Assembly: GCA_964411985.1 (NCBI GenBank)
Contig: CAYPNF010000038.1
Span: forward strand, 1 to 64,000
Source: CAYPNF01 sp964411985
GTDB lineage: Bacteria; Verrucomicrobiota; Verrucomicrobiia; Limisphaerales; J093
Length of the DNA stretch: 64,000 bases
Direction: 5' to 3'
Shown here: piece by piece, positions 41,473 to 50,313 of the stretch
Layout of the letters: every line of letters starts with the position of its first letter
Numbering within the stretch: the stretch's first letter is position 1
The notes under the pieces: generated by a model
Databases searched by the model: none
What the model was told of the DNA's origin: nothing
The model's input: the letters and a program-made list of their open reading frames with translations, nothing else
Made by a program: the position numbers and the translations under genes

Positions 41473-44220
41473 TCAGCGTGATGGCGCTGCGGTCTTGAGT
41501 TCTTTTACTTGTTTTTCCACCTCCTGGTACTCCTGCGTCCCTGCCTGGCCGTGCTTGAGGTAGTCTGAGAAATGGACGAGGGCGCCAGCCTTGTCCCCAC
41601 GCCGCAAGGCGATTTGCCCGAGTCCGTAGTAGACAGCATGGTACTTGGGCATCAAGGGTTTCAGGGCCAGGTAGTCTTTTTCGGCGGCGTCGAGGAAATT
41701 GCTCTGAAGATTAGCAATGGCTCGGTTCATGAGGGCGGCGGTGTTGTCCGGTTGTGCGGCAAGGAGCCGATTGAGTGGTTCAAGGGCTTTGCCATAGGCT
41801 TTGGCATGAATATGGAGTGCCGCCTGGTTCAGCAGCGCACGCTGATTGTCCGGGTTGATCTGCAGCTGCCGGAGAATGGACGCTAGCGCTCCTTGAGTAT
41901 CATTGGACAAGAGAGCCACTTGCGTCGCGGTTTCTAGCACCGTTTCGTCGTTGGGGTATTCCTTTCGCAGGCGATCGATCGTATCCATGGCAGGTTTTGT
42001 GTCGCCCTGCGTCAAATAAGTCATGGCCCACATACTCTCTCGCCAGATTCGAAGCGGGGTCAAGTGGGGTAGTACCTCCGACGCGCGCTTGGCGGCGATG
42101 AGGGCTTGTCGGTAAAGCCCATTCCCTGCCAGCGTCTGGGATAGGCGGTATAGCCATCGGGGATCGTCCGTGGGTCCGTTCGGCAGAAGGAGTCCGTCCC
42201 AAGTCTTATTGCCAACTTGAGTTTCAATTGGCTGATCCAGCGTTACGGACGCCAGATTTGAGCTCTGGAGAATCTTGTTGAAGGACAAATTGCCCGAGGC
42301 GACCTGATTTCGATGATTCAGCCCTGTGGCGATTTCGAACCAAGCCTGAGCCTCTTGCACCCGGCCACTCCGTTGGAGTTGGACCCCCCACTGGTTTGCG
42401 GCCCGGGAGTAAAGAATGCCGGCATACATCTGCTCCACCATGTTGGTTTGGTTCAGCTTCGCGCGCTCGAGCAATGAAGGCTGCAGTTTCTTCCAGAAAG
42501 CCTGATTCAAATCGATCTCCTGCTCGCTGAGGGCGGGTGGTAGAGGTAACTCTCTCGAAAGGGGGAGGAGTTGCTGCGCCAGACCGTACGGGCGAGCGTA
42601 GAGCATTTCAAAGTAGTATCCCATGCTCGGCTGCAGGTAGTAGACCGGACCGGCCTTCGCACGGTTGGCAACGAATAGCGACAGCGCCTCTGCATCGATC
42701 GGTTCCGCCTTCTGATCCAAGTTCTCCAGAAGTGGCCACCCGTTGGGATGCAGTTGGGCGAGCCGACGATGGTAGAGACGGTACTCCAGGCGCTTGGTCT
42801 GAACGACGATATGCGGGTGGCTGCCGTAGCGCTTTCGCAACGCTCCCTCGGCCAGCATGGATTCCGAGTAGTCGTCTGATATGAGAATCGCCGGCCTTGA
42901 CACTTCGATGGGTGCCACTAGCGCCAGCGCATATTCCCGCATCGACCTTCCATTGTTTCCCCAAACTTCCGTGAAGTTCTGGTAGGGCAGCCAGGCGAGT
43001 ACCGCTACGAGCAGGAGGACGCCCATCCCGTCGGCGAGCACGGCGACCATTCTGGAGGTGGATGAGGGACGGCGGCGGGTCTTGGACTGGGGTTCGCGAA
43101 CGATGAGGAGAAAGTAACCAGTGAGGTAGGCGGCACTGAGGGCTCCCACGTAGTAAAAAGTGAACAAAGGAAGGCCATAACCGATGGCCTTGGGGCTCCA
43201 CTTCACATCAAAGAAAATAGAGAGACTGGCTCCCAGAAGCAGCAGGCTTGCGAATCGCATCACGAAGACCGTGAGCGCCGCGCTGGCCGCGTTGGTGTCG
43301 CCCGTGACAGAAGGCCACCGGATCGACCGCAGTAGGAGCGGGAGGATTGAAGTTAGGGAGAGGGTGATGAGCAGGTACTTGGGAAAGATCACCAGGGCCG
43401 ATTTCTGCGCGCTCAGCATACTCTTCAACAGCGTCATGAACCCGATCGAGGTTTGCCCCGAGAGCGTGTAGATGGCTGGCAGTAGAAGGTAGCTCAGGAG
43501 CCCCGCGATGCCGAGCAAGACCATCTTCAGCAGGAGATCGGCCCGAAAGAGTTGTCGGCCAGCGATCCAGACCACCGCCACGAAGAAACAGGGAAGGCCA
43601 GCGATGAGCGCGTGACTGTTGGTTATGCCGAGTCCGTACACCAAGGCAAACTTGCTGAGCCACCGGTCCTCCTGTGCGATTCGGTACTCCAGCAGACAGC
43701 GGATGAGGTAGGCGAGGACCAACACATCCAGCATTTCGCCCGTCGACGCCGTTGCATGGTTCCAGAAAGTGCTCTGGAAGCCCAGCGCCACCGCCGCCAG
43801 CAGGGGGGGTAACCACGACAAGGGGACGCTCAGGAACGAGTTCTCATTTCGTTCGCGTATGCGCTCGTCCCGGGTGCGGTCGAAGGGCAGCAGGCTGGCG
43901 GAGCGGGCCAGGAGTCCCAGGGAAGCCGCCGCCATCAGGGCGGTCAGCAGGTTCAACAACAGAGGTTGTAAGCCCCCAGGAATAACTCGGATGGGTAAGG
44001 TGAGTAGGTAGAATAGGGGAGAACCGGTGGGAACCAAAGGATCCCAACCCGCTGCGCTGGCGATGACACCCAGGCTTTCCAGCCTCACCCATCGGTTGAG
44101 TGTGGCCAGGTAGACAATAAAGGCCCCCAGCCCAATGAGCCAAGGCAGTCTTTTCTGCACGAAACCGAAGGACGGTCTATCCTGTGATTCCATAAAACGT
44201 GCTGCGCCATCACTTTGCAT
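41473..44220 (-). CDS. DUF2723 membrane protein with C-terminal TPRs
   Basis: A 915-residue protein. The N-terminal half (about 25-420) has roughly 10-12 transmembrane helices and the DUF2723 signature (LATLNRWVRLESLGVIASAAGW, PTGSPLFYLLTLP, FWNHATASTGEMLDVLVLAY), a family related to protein O-mannosyltransferases and other GT-C enzymes that use lipid-linked sugars. Residues about 600-905 are TPR-like repeats (for example LNRLLAAQPDNTAALMNRAI and LGQIALRRGDKAGALVHFSD), probably periplasmic. An ATG at 44193 is an alternative start. The 5' end overlaps the end of rlmD by 11 bases, so the two are likely co-transcribed. Substrate unknown. Confidence 0.88.
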   Translation of the reverse strand: MQSDGAARFMESQDRPSFGFVQKRLPWLIGLGAFIVYLATLNRWVRLESLGVIASAAGWDPLVPTGSPLFYLLTLPIRVIPGGLQPLLLNLLTALMAAASLGLLARSASLLPFDRTRDERIRERNENSFLSVPLSWLPPLLAAVALGFQSTFWNHATASTGEMLDVLVLAYLIRCLLEYRIAQEDRWLSKFALVYGLGITNSHALIAGLPCFFVAVVWIAGRQLFRADLLLKMVLLGIAGLLSYLLLPAIYTLSGQTSIGFMTLLKSMLSAQKSALVIFPKYLLITLSLTSILPLLLRSIRWPSVTGDTNAASAALTVFVMRFASLLLLGASLSIFFDVKWSPKAIGYGLPLFTFYYVGALSAAYLTGYFLLIVREPQSKTRRRPSSTSRMVAVLADGMGVLLLVAVLAWLPYQNFTEVWGNNGRSMREYALALVAPIEVSRPAILISDDYSESMLAEGALRKRYGSHPHIVVQTKRLEYRLYHRRLAQLHPNGWPLLENLDQKAEPIDAEALSLFVANRAKAGPVYYLQPSMGYYFEMLYARPYGLAQQLLPLSRELPLPPALSEQEIDLNQAFWKKLQPSLLERAKLNQTNMVEQMYAGILYSRAANQWGVQLQRSGRVQEAQAWFEIATGLNHRNQVASGNLSFNKILQSSNLASVTLDQPIETQVGNKTWDGLLLPNGPTDDPRWLYRLSQTLAGNGLYRQALIAAKRASEVLPHLTPLRIWRESMWAMTYLTQGDTKPAMDTIDRLRKEYPNDETVLETATQVALLSNDTQGALASILRQLQINPDNQRALLNQAALHIHAKAYGKALEPLNRLLAAQPDNTAALMNRAIANLQSNFLDAAEKDYLALKPLMPKYHAVYYGLGQIALRRGDKAGALVHFSDYLKHGQAGTQEYQEVEKQVKELKTAAPSR

Positions 44221-45502
44221 GGCAAGCGTCTGGTTTGCAAGGCTGCATTACAGGAGTGGAAGGGAGCCCTTCAACCATTCTTGTATGCTCCGACGGATCT
44301 GCGCTTGCGATGGACAGATCGCCCAATTCTGGAGGGGAAGGAAGGGCACGTAGATCCACCACGCACTCCACGTGCTGAGTCTGCGGAAACATGTCGATGG
44401 GCGTCACCTGCACCAGTTCATAGACCCCGTTCCCACAGAGAACGTTCAAGTCTCTGGCTAGTGTCGCAGGATGGCAGGAGATGTAAAGGATCTGCTTGGG
44501 CCTAGCTGAACGCAGGCACTCGAGCAGGCTGCGGGCGCAGCCAGTCCGGGGAGGGTCGATCAGGACCGTGCAGTCGGATGGCTGAAATTTCCCCACCAAT
44601 CCAGGCAGTTCCACCTCCGAAGCGCCAGCCACGAATTCTCCGTTGGTGAGGTTACGCTGGGCCAGGTTCCGGCGTGCGGCTTGGATGGCCCGTTGGTCCA
44701 ATTCCACGCCCACAAACCGGTCGACCGAGCCTGCCAGTTCGATCGCAAAGAACCCAACCCCACAATAGAGATCCAGGAGGCTCCTGGTGCCCGCCGCTTC
44801 GAGTCGCTCCCGAACGCAGGCCACTAACTGACCTAATAGGTGAAAGTTGTTCTGGAAGAAGGAGTCAGGCGGCACTTCCCATCCTGTGGGCAGGACGCGC
44901 AGCGCCACTTTGATACCGCCCTTGTGCGGGGGATGGCGCCTCGCTTTGGTGATTTCCTCGTTCAGCAATGGGTCTGCGATGGCGCAGGATTCGATGTCAA
45001 CGACGAACCGGTTATTGATGGAAAGGAAGCCAAACTCCAGGCCCTGTCGCACTTTGTTCCATTGGCTGCGGATCATGATCCGGTTCCGGTATTCGTACGG
45101 TTGTGGACACTTGATCACCGGACTGACTACGGCCTTGGGAAACTTGCCGATCCTCGCAAGCAGATCAGCTACCTGCTTTTGCTTGAAACGGATTTGTGCT
45201 TCGTAATTCAAGTGCTGATACTGGCACCCCCCGCACTCTCCAAAGTAAGGGCAGCGAGGCAGCGTACGCTCGGGTGATGGCGTCAGGATTCGAAGCAGGG
45301 TGGCTCGCCGAAAAGTCTTCTTGGTCTCGGTGATTTCCACCTCGACTCTTTCCCCGGGAATCACGAATGGCACGAAGACTACAAGGTCTCCAATCCGGGC
45401 AACCCCTTCGCCGCCGAACGCCAAGTCCAGTATTTCCACTTCGTGGCGGCTGCCCAAGGGCAGGAGGTCGGTTTCCGAGAGGGAAGGATCAGGGGCAGGC
45501 AT
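44210..45502 (-). CDS. rlmD: 23S rRNA (uracil-C5)-methyltransferase, RlmD type
   Basis: A 430-residue RumA/TrmA-family enzyme that methylates a uridine of 23S rRNA (U1939 in E. coli) using SAM. An N-terminal TRAM RNA-binding domain (VEILDLAFGGEGVARIGDLV) is followed by the cysteines CPYFGECGGC (84, 90, 93) and a fourth Cys in IESCAIADP, which together form the [4Fe-4S] site. The SAM domain contains LLDLYCGVGFFAIELA and DPPRTGCARSLLECL. The catalytic cysteine is in ILYISCHPATLARDL. The ATG at 45502 is chosen; a GTG at 45556 would add 18 poorly conserved residues. RlmCD-type activity on two sites cannot be excluded from sequence. Confidence 0.9.
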   Translation of the reverse strand: MPAPDPSLSETDLLPLGSRHEVEILDLAFGGEGVARIGDLVVFVPFVIPGERVEVEITETKKTFRRATLLRILTPSPERTLPRCPYFGECGGCQYQHLNYEAQIRFKQKQVADLLARIGKFPKAVVSPVIKCPQPYEYRNRIMIRSQWNKVRQGLEFGFLSINNRFVVDIESCAIADPLLNEEITKARRHPPHKGGIKVALRVLPTGWEVPPDSFFQNNFHLLGQLVACVRERLEAAGTRSLLDLYCGVGFFAIELAGSVDRFVGVELDQRAIQAARRNLAQRNLTNGEFVAGASEVELPGLVGKFQPSDCTVLIDPPRTGCARSLLECLRSARPKQILYISCHPATLARDLNVLCGNGVYELVQVTPIDMFPQTQHVECVVDLRALPSPPELGDLSIASADPSEHTRMVEGLPSTPVMQPCKPDACHAK

Positions 45503-45645
45503 CAGAGGGTCGGAATATGGCAGTACCCTGCTTTGCGGAGAAAGCGTCGGGTCCACCGTTTTCTACTCAATCGCTGGTTGCGCATGACAGTATGTGCCTG
45601 GCCGTAATGCACCATTGCAGCCTGACAATCAAGCTTTCCCCACGG

Positions 45646-46290
45646 ATGCAGGGTAGCTATCCTCTCGTGGTGCACAAGAGATCAGTGTTGCTGGAAGCGC
45701 TTCTGGCCCGCATCCGAGCTTGCCGCATCTGTTCCCAGCACCTGCCCCTGGAGCCGAATCCGGTCTTCCGGCTGGGAATCAACGCTCGGCTGCTCATCGT
45801 AGGACAGGCTCCGGGACTTCGAGCTCACGATAGCCGAACCCCCTGGAACGATGCTTCAGGAGACCGACTCCGTCTATGGCTGGGGATGGACCGGGAGGTT
45901 TTCTATGATACGAATCGGATCGCCATCTTTCCCGTGGGACTCTGCTATCCCGGGAAGAGTGAACGGGGAGATCTTCCTCCTAGGCCTGAATGCGCGTCGC
46001 TCTGGCATCCTCCGGTGCGAGCCTTGCTTATTGGAGTCCAGCTCACTCTCCTGGTGGGACAATACGCGCAGGCACATTATCTTGGGAAGCGCCGCAGTTC
46101 CACCATGGCAGAAACAGTGCGGCATTATGCCTCTTACCTTCCCGATTATTTCCCCCTGCCACATCCGAGTCCGCGCAATCGACTTTGGCTGAGCCAGCAC
46201 CCCTGGTTTGAGAAGGAGGTGCTGCCGGTGCTTCGAGAAACGGTTAAGGAACTTCTTGAGGACAAACCCAGTGAGGGCAATCGTGCCTAG
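45646..46290 (+). CDS. Uracil-DNA glycosylase family protein (Fe-S type)
   Basis: A 214-residue protein of the COG1573 uracil-DNA glycosylase superfamily, which removes uracil from DNA to start base-excision repair. Motif 1 is IVGQAPG (51-57); motif 2 is PLPHPSPRN near 172. Cysteines are arranged Cx2C (26 and 29) and later C-x15-C (GLCYPG to PECASLW), the spacing of [4Fe-4S] family 4 enzymes. The motif GQAPG without the polar residue of families 1 and 2 also fits family 4/5 or a diverged subfamily. The ATG at 45646 is chosen because the upstream open frame is antisense to rlmD. It converges with the glycosyltransferase gene with a 4-base overlap. Confidence 0.85.
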   Translation: MQGSYPLVVHKRSVLLEALLARIRACRICSQHLPLEPNPVFRLGINARLLIVGQAPGLRAHDSRTPWNDASGDRLRLWLGMDREVFYDTNRIAIFPVGLCYPGKSERGDLPPRPECASLWHPPVRALLIGVQLTLLVGQYAQAHYLGKRRSSTMAETVRHYASYLPDYFPLPHPSPRNRLWLSQHPWFEKEVLPVLRETVKELLEDKPSEGNRA

Positions 46291-47417
46291 CCTGACGCCG
46301 GGCTGCCATCACCCACCGGCCTTGGACGGGCCATCGATTCGAGCCAATCGCAGGCGCGGGGCAGCACCTGGTTCCAATGGAAGGTCTTTGCCCTTTCCCA
46401 GGCGGCACGGCGAAACTCCTGATAGCGATCGGGAGAGCTGAGGAGGGAGACCAGAGATTGAGCGAGCGACTCGGGTGTTTGCTCCTGGCTGACCAACCCC
46501 GTAACTTCGTGCACCGTCGATTCGATGAGGCCTTCCACCGGGTAGACCACCGCGGGTGTCCCCATCGCATTGGCCTCAATCACGTTCAAGCCCCAACCTT
46601 CGCGCAGCGACGTATGGAGGAGGACATGGGATGCCTGGAGCGCCAGGTCCTTTTCTTTTTCGGGTAGCCCTCCGGTGAAGGTTACCTTGTTCCCAATCCC
46701 AAGCTCGTCAGCGAGTCGGCGCAGAGTAGGTTCTGCGTCACCGGTGCCGATGATGGTGAGTTCCGCTTTCACTTGCCGGTCAAGCAGACATTTGTAAGCA
46801 CGGATGCAGTGATCGATTCGCTTGTTGGGCGCCAAGCGCGACACGACCGTGAGCCTCAGAGGTTGCACGAGTGGCTTCTCTTCGAGGTTGGAGAGTGCCT
46901 GGGTCGCCACGCCGTAGGGGATCAGGGTGATGTTCTTGACACCATGGCGTCGCAGCCCTTTCCCCGTGGATTCGCAGGCAGTCCAGAAGGGCACATTTCG
47001 ATAGAGCCAGTGAGTCCATCTTTCCTGCGTCTTTCCGATGGAGGATTTTGGCCAGCGATAGAAGACGTCCCAGATTGGCCCTAGCACCTCATGCACGTAA
47101 GCGATGCACTGGGTGTCACACCACCACGGTGCGTACCAGGGAAGGCCGTGATGCTGATCGATTACCAGGTCGAACGGAGCCTGCTGTCTGTACCACCGTC
47201 GTGCGGCGAGGATGGAGGTGCCCATACTGCCACCCCGAATGATTTGAATCCCCTCCAGCATTTCCTGGTTGGCGGGTTGGCCCGGGAAGGAGTTGGCGAA
47301 CCAGAACACCTCATGTCCGCGTTGCCTGAGGGCGCCCAGATAGCCCTGTGTGACCCGCTCTGCCCCTCCCGATCTGGGGTTTCGCGGGTCTCGCCAGTTG
47401 AGCATTAGAAATCGCAT
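46287..47417 (-). CDS. GT4-family glycosyltransferase
   Basis: A 376-residue glycosyltransferase with the GT-B fold. The N-terminal domain begins MRFLMLNWRDPRNPRSGGAE (glycine-rich acceptor loop); the C-terminal Glycos_transf_1 domain has VVSRLAPNKRIDHCIRAY and the nucleotide-sugar motif TSLREGWGLNVIEANAMGTP with the paired glutamates ExxxxxxxE. It probably adds a hexose to an envelope glycan or lipid; donor and acceptor cannot be read from sequence. The start at 47417 is preferred as it lacks the 13 non-conserved residues of an upstream codon. Convergent with the glycosylase gene. Confidence 0.9.
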   Translation of the reverse strand: MRFLMLNWRDPRNPRSGGAERVTQGYLGALRQRGHEVFWFANSFPGQPANQEMLEGIQIIRGGSMGTSILAARRWYRQQAPFDLVIDQHHGLPWYAPWWCDTQCIAYVHEVLGPIWDVFYRWPKSSIGKTQERWTHWLYRNVPFWTACESTGKGLRRHGVKNITLIPYGVATQALSNLEEKPLVQPLRLTVVSRLAPNKRIDHCIRAYKCLLDRQVKAELTIIGTGDAEPTLRRLADELGIGNKVTFTGGLPEKEKDLALQASHVLLHTSLREGWGLNVIEANAMGTPAVVYPVEGLIESTVHEVTGLVSQEQTPESLAQSLVSLLSSPDRYQEFRRAAWERAKTFHWNQVLPRACDWLESMARPRPVGDGSPASG

Positions 47418-47533
47418 GGTCCGTGATCGATCAGTTCCATGATTGGCATGCCACACCTACGTCGTAGTCTGAAATAACCAAAGCCGTCTCTCTTGGCCAA
47501 GCCAAAACAGCCCGGTGACTGGGTTGGCTGGCT

Positions 47534-47559
47534 AGAAAAAAGGCGGGCCCGAAAGCCCG
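47534..47559 (-). terminator. Rho-independent terminator for fba
   Basis: Read on the minus strand: GGCGGGC, loop TTTCGG, GCCCGCC, then TTTTTT. Located 27 bases beyond the fba stop. Confidence 0.9.
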
Positions 47560-47585
47560 CCCCGAAAGAACACACGCGAAAAGAC

Positions 47586-48551
47586 CTAGTCGAAAGCGTG
47601 ACCGGCGCAACAGAGGACGTTCTTCACCTTGTGCCGCACGAGTTCCTTGACCTTCGCCCGCGCGGGACCCATGTATTTCCGCGGATCAAATTCCTTCGGG
47701 CTTTCCGAGAATACTTTGCGGATTCCCGCAGTCATCGCCAGTCGAAGATCGGTGTCAATGTTCACTTTGGTGCAGCCTGTGCGGCGGGCGATTTCGATAT
47801 CGGCCTCCGGCACCCCAGCGGTGTCCTCGCCCATTTTCCCCCCATACTTGTTGATCTCCGCGACGAGGTCCTTGGGAACGCTGGACGCCCCGTGGAGCAC
47901 TAGTGGGTAGTCGCCTTGCCCCGCATCCGCCAGAGCTTTTTTGATCGCTTTGAGACGGTCCAGGTTCAGGTGCTGGGTTCCTTTGAATTTATAGGCGCCA
48001 TGGGAGTTTCCGATGGCGATGGCGAGGGAGTCGACCGCAGTTAGTTTCACGAACTGAACGGCTTCGTCCGGGTGGGTGTAGACCCCACCTTTGGAATAAC
48101 CGCCACCTTCTTCACCGTCGTCATGCTGGGCTCCAACCAATTGCCCCAACTCACCTTCGACCACACAATTGTGTTTATGGGCGTATTCGACCACTCTTTT
48201 GCAGACCTCCACGTTCTTCTCAAACGGGAGATGGCTGCCATCGATCATCACACTGGTGAATCCTTCATCGATGCATTCTTTGCAGAGTTCGAAGGTGTCT
48301 CCGTGGTCGAGATGAACGGCAACCGGAATGTTGGAAAGACTGATGGCCGCTTCAATCAGTTTCTTCAGGTATACCGGATTGGCGTATTGGCGCGCACCCT
48401 TGGAAATCTGGAGGATCAAGGGAGCCTTCTCCTCTTCGCAGGCTTCCACAATGCCCTGTACCAACTCCATATTATTCACGTTGAAAGCTCCGAGGGCGTA
48501 CTTCCCCCTCAAAGCTCTGGCGAACAGTTCTCTTGTGTGTGTAAGTGGCAT
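47586..48551 (-). CDS. fba: Class II fructose-bisphosphate aldolase
   Basis: A 321-residue zinc-dependent aldolase that cleaves fructose-1,6-bisphosphate to glyceraldehyde-3-phosphate and dihydroxyacetone phosphate (glycolysis/gluconeogenesis, cytoplasm). Motifs: VAVHLDHGDTFELCKE with the catalytic Asp and a zinc His, FTSVMIDGSHLPFEKN, VEGELGQLVG, and the phosphate-binding VLHGASSVP and KVNIDTDLRLA. The start at 48551 opens the family-like MPLTHTRELFARALRGKYA; the upstream open frame is not conserved. The length and the VYTHPDEAVQFV loop suit the class IIB group; a tagatose-bisphosphate aldolase is the main alternative. It appears monocistronic, with a terminator after it and a palindrome just before the start. 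Confidence 0.94.
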   Translation of the reverse strand: MPLTHTRELFARALRGKYALGAFNVNNMELVQGIVEACEEEKAPLILQISKGARQYANPVYLKKLIEAAISLSNIPVAVHLDHGDTFELCKECIDEGFTSVMIDGSHLPFEKNVEVCKRVVEYAHKHNCVVEGELGQLVGAQHDDGEEGGGYSKGGVYTHPDEAVQFVKLTAVDSLAIAIGNSHGAYKFKGTQHLNLDRLKAIKKALADAGQGDYPLVLHGASSVPKDLVAEINKYGGKMGEDTAGVPEADIEIARRTGCTKVNIDTDLRLAMTAGIRKVFSESPKEFDPRKYMGPARAKVKELVRHKVKNVLCCAGHAFD

Positions 48552-48565
48552 AGCGATATAAGTGC

Positions 48566-48582
48566 GTTGTCGATTCGACAAC
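48566..48582 (-). promoter_or_regulatory. Perfect 17-bp palindrome upstream of fba
   Basis: GTTGTCGATTCGACAAC, 8-bp arms around one central base, ending 14 bases from the fba start codon. It could be a repressor operator or an mRNA hairpin over the ribosome entry region. A second hairpin (GCTATT/AATAGC around GGGG, 48658-48673) lies further upstream in the same leader. The 48583-48804 stretch shows no gene. Confidence 0.45.
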
Positions 48583-48804
48583 CGAACCGTGTGACGAAGA
48601 AAACACGCTAGGACACAACGGCGGAAAAGGAAATGAAAATCCGCCCAGTTGAGGCGTGCTATTGGGGAATAGCAATGGTCAGTATCAGCGCAAAGAACTG
48701 ATAGCCAAGTGACTGTCGACCCGTTTGTCCCGTGTCGCTCCTGTCTGGTGGGCGGCAACCCCAAGTATCTCAAGCCTGACTGAGGGGGCTTTGAGCATTC
48801 ATCT

Positions 48805-48830
48805 GCACGAACACCGCTAGGTGCTCGTGC
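48805..48830 (-). terminator. Stem-loop after gspF-type gene
   Basis: On the minus strand GCACGAGCACC pairs with GGTGTTCGTGC around TAGC, an 11-bp stem with one G-U pair that forms only in minus-strand RNA. It lies 16 bases past the stop of the GspF-like gene. No T-tract follows, so it may be a processing or stability element rather than a true terminator. Confidence 0.45.
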
Positions 48831-48846
48831 CTGGGAGAATGACCTC

Positions 48847-50055
48847 TTAGTTACCGCTGACGATGTTGCCGAGTTGGAAGATCGGCAGGAACATGCAGAT
48901 CACGATGCCGCCGATGACGACACCTAGAAAAACGATCAGGAGCGGTTCGATCAGGGAGGTGAGGCCATTGAGGGTGTTTTCCACCTCCTCGTCCAGGAAC
49001 CCGGCGACCCGTTCCAGCATGACGTCGATTTTGCCCGTTTGTTCCCCGGCGGTGAGCATTCGAATGACCATGGCCGGGAATACTGGGTGTTTGCCGAGCG
49101 CCGTCGAGATGCCTTCGCCTTTCTCAATGTCCGCTGAGGCTGTTCGGATCGCTCGCTCCACGATGACATTTCCAGCGGTGTTGGCGGTAATATTGAGTAC
49201 TTCGAGGATCGGGACGCCGCTGCGGATGAGGGAGGAAAGGGTCCGAGTGAACCGCGCCAGAATGATTTTGTGGGCGATGGGACCGACGATGGGGAGCTTG
49301 ATGCGAGTGCGGTCCCAGAATTCACGTCCCTGCTTGGTCTTGATGTACATGAACCACGCGTAGGCCATTCCCCCGGTGATCCCAAATATGTACAGGATAT
49401 TGGCCTGCATCCACTTACTGAAACGGATGAGCATCTCTGTCGGGGCGGGGAGGTTCTTTCCAAAGCTGGAGAAGACCTCACCGAAGGTCGGAACGACCTT
49501 CACCATGAGGAAGACGGTGACTCCGATGGCTACAAAAGTGACGACCGTGGGGTACATCATGGCTGATTTCACCTTCTTGCGTAGGCGGGCCATGTTCTCC
49601 TGGTAAGTGGCCAGGCGTGCCAGAACCTCCGCAAGGAGACCCCCTTTTTCGCCTGCATCTACCATACAATAATACAGTTTGTTAAACACCTTAGGATGTC
49701 GTTGAAGGGCAGCGGAAAGGCTATCGCCCTGCTCCACATGAGTGCAGACGTCCTTGATCACATCCCGCATGATCTTGTTTGTGGTTTGCTCTGCAAGGGC
49801 TTGGAGGGATTGGACAATTGCCAAGCCGGCGTCAACCATCGTTGCCAACTGCCGGGTGAAAATGACCTGATCTGCAAGAGAAACGCTGCCTCCTGCAGTC
49901 TTACCCCTTGGGGCAGTCTTCTCTTGGATGGAAACCACCAACAGGTTTCGGTTCAAGAGACCGGCGATGGCTTGCTGTTCGGTGGCGGCATCCAATGTCC
50001 CGCGCATCTCTCGTCCAGTGGCAGCTTCACGGGCCTGATACAGGAATGACGGCAT
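48847..50055 (-). CDS. Type II secretion/type IV pilus inner-membrane platform protein (GspF/PilC)
   Basis: A 402-residue inner-membrane protein of the T2SSF family that sits at the base of type II secretion or type IV pilus machines and couples the cytoplasmic ATPase to pilin assembly. It begins FLYQAREAATGREMRGTLDA, as in PilC/GspF. Two T2SSF domains are visible (about 68-190 and 270-393): LADQVIFTRQLATMVDAGLA and ARFTRTLSSLIRSGVPILEV, each with downstream GDSLSAAL- or GEGISTAL-type motifs. Transmembrane helices lie near 165-190, 215-235 and 370-395. No other pilus or secretion gene is adjacent, so it is an isolated locus. A GCAAACC/GGTTTGC hairpin (50073-50091) lies in its leader. Confidence 0.93.
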   Translation of the reverse strand: MPSFLYQAREAATGREMRGTLDAATEQQAIAGLLNRNLLVVSIQEKTAPRGKTAGGSVSLADQVIFTRQLATMVDAGLAIVQSLQALAEQTTNKIMRDVIKDVCTHVEQGDSLSAALQRHPKVFNKLYYCMVDAGEKGGLLAEVLARLATYQENMARLRKKVKSAMMYPTVVTFVAIGVTVFLMVKVVPTFGEVFSSFGKNLPAPTEMLIRFSKWMQANILYIFGITGGMAYAWFMYIKTKQGREFWDRTRIKLPIVGPIAHKIILARFTRTLSSLIRSGVPILEVLNITANTAGNVIVERAIRTASADIEKGEGISTALGKHPVFPAMVIRMLTAGEQTGKIDVMLERVAGFLDEEVENTLNGLTSLIEPLLIVFLGVVIGGIVICMFLPIFQLGNIVSGN

Positions 50056-50313
50056 AACAGTCTTGTTTCTAAGCAAACCTGCATGGTTTGCAAGTCGTTT
50101 TGGCCGAACCTATTCTAAATGAGTAAGTTCACCCGTTACGTTATCGGCATTTTTTGCCCTGCAGTTTAGTTGAAAATCGTATCGGTGGCATCTTCTTCTC
50201 CCCAACGTTTGGGGTTCCATCGATGTGTTTCAGGTTTGTAGCCCGGGGCAACCTCCCTTTCCTGGATTGCGCGGATCGGGGATTGAGAGTACGAGTGGAG
50301 TGCGAATCGACAG

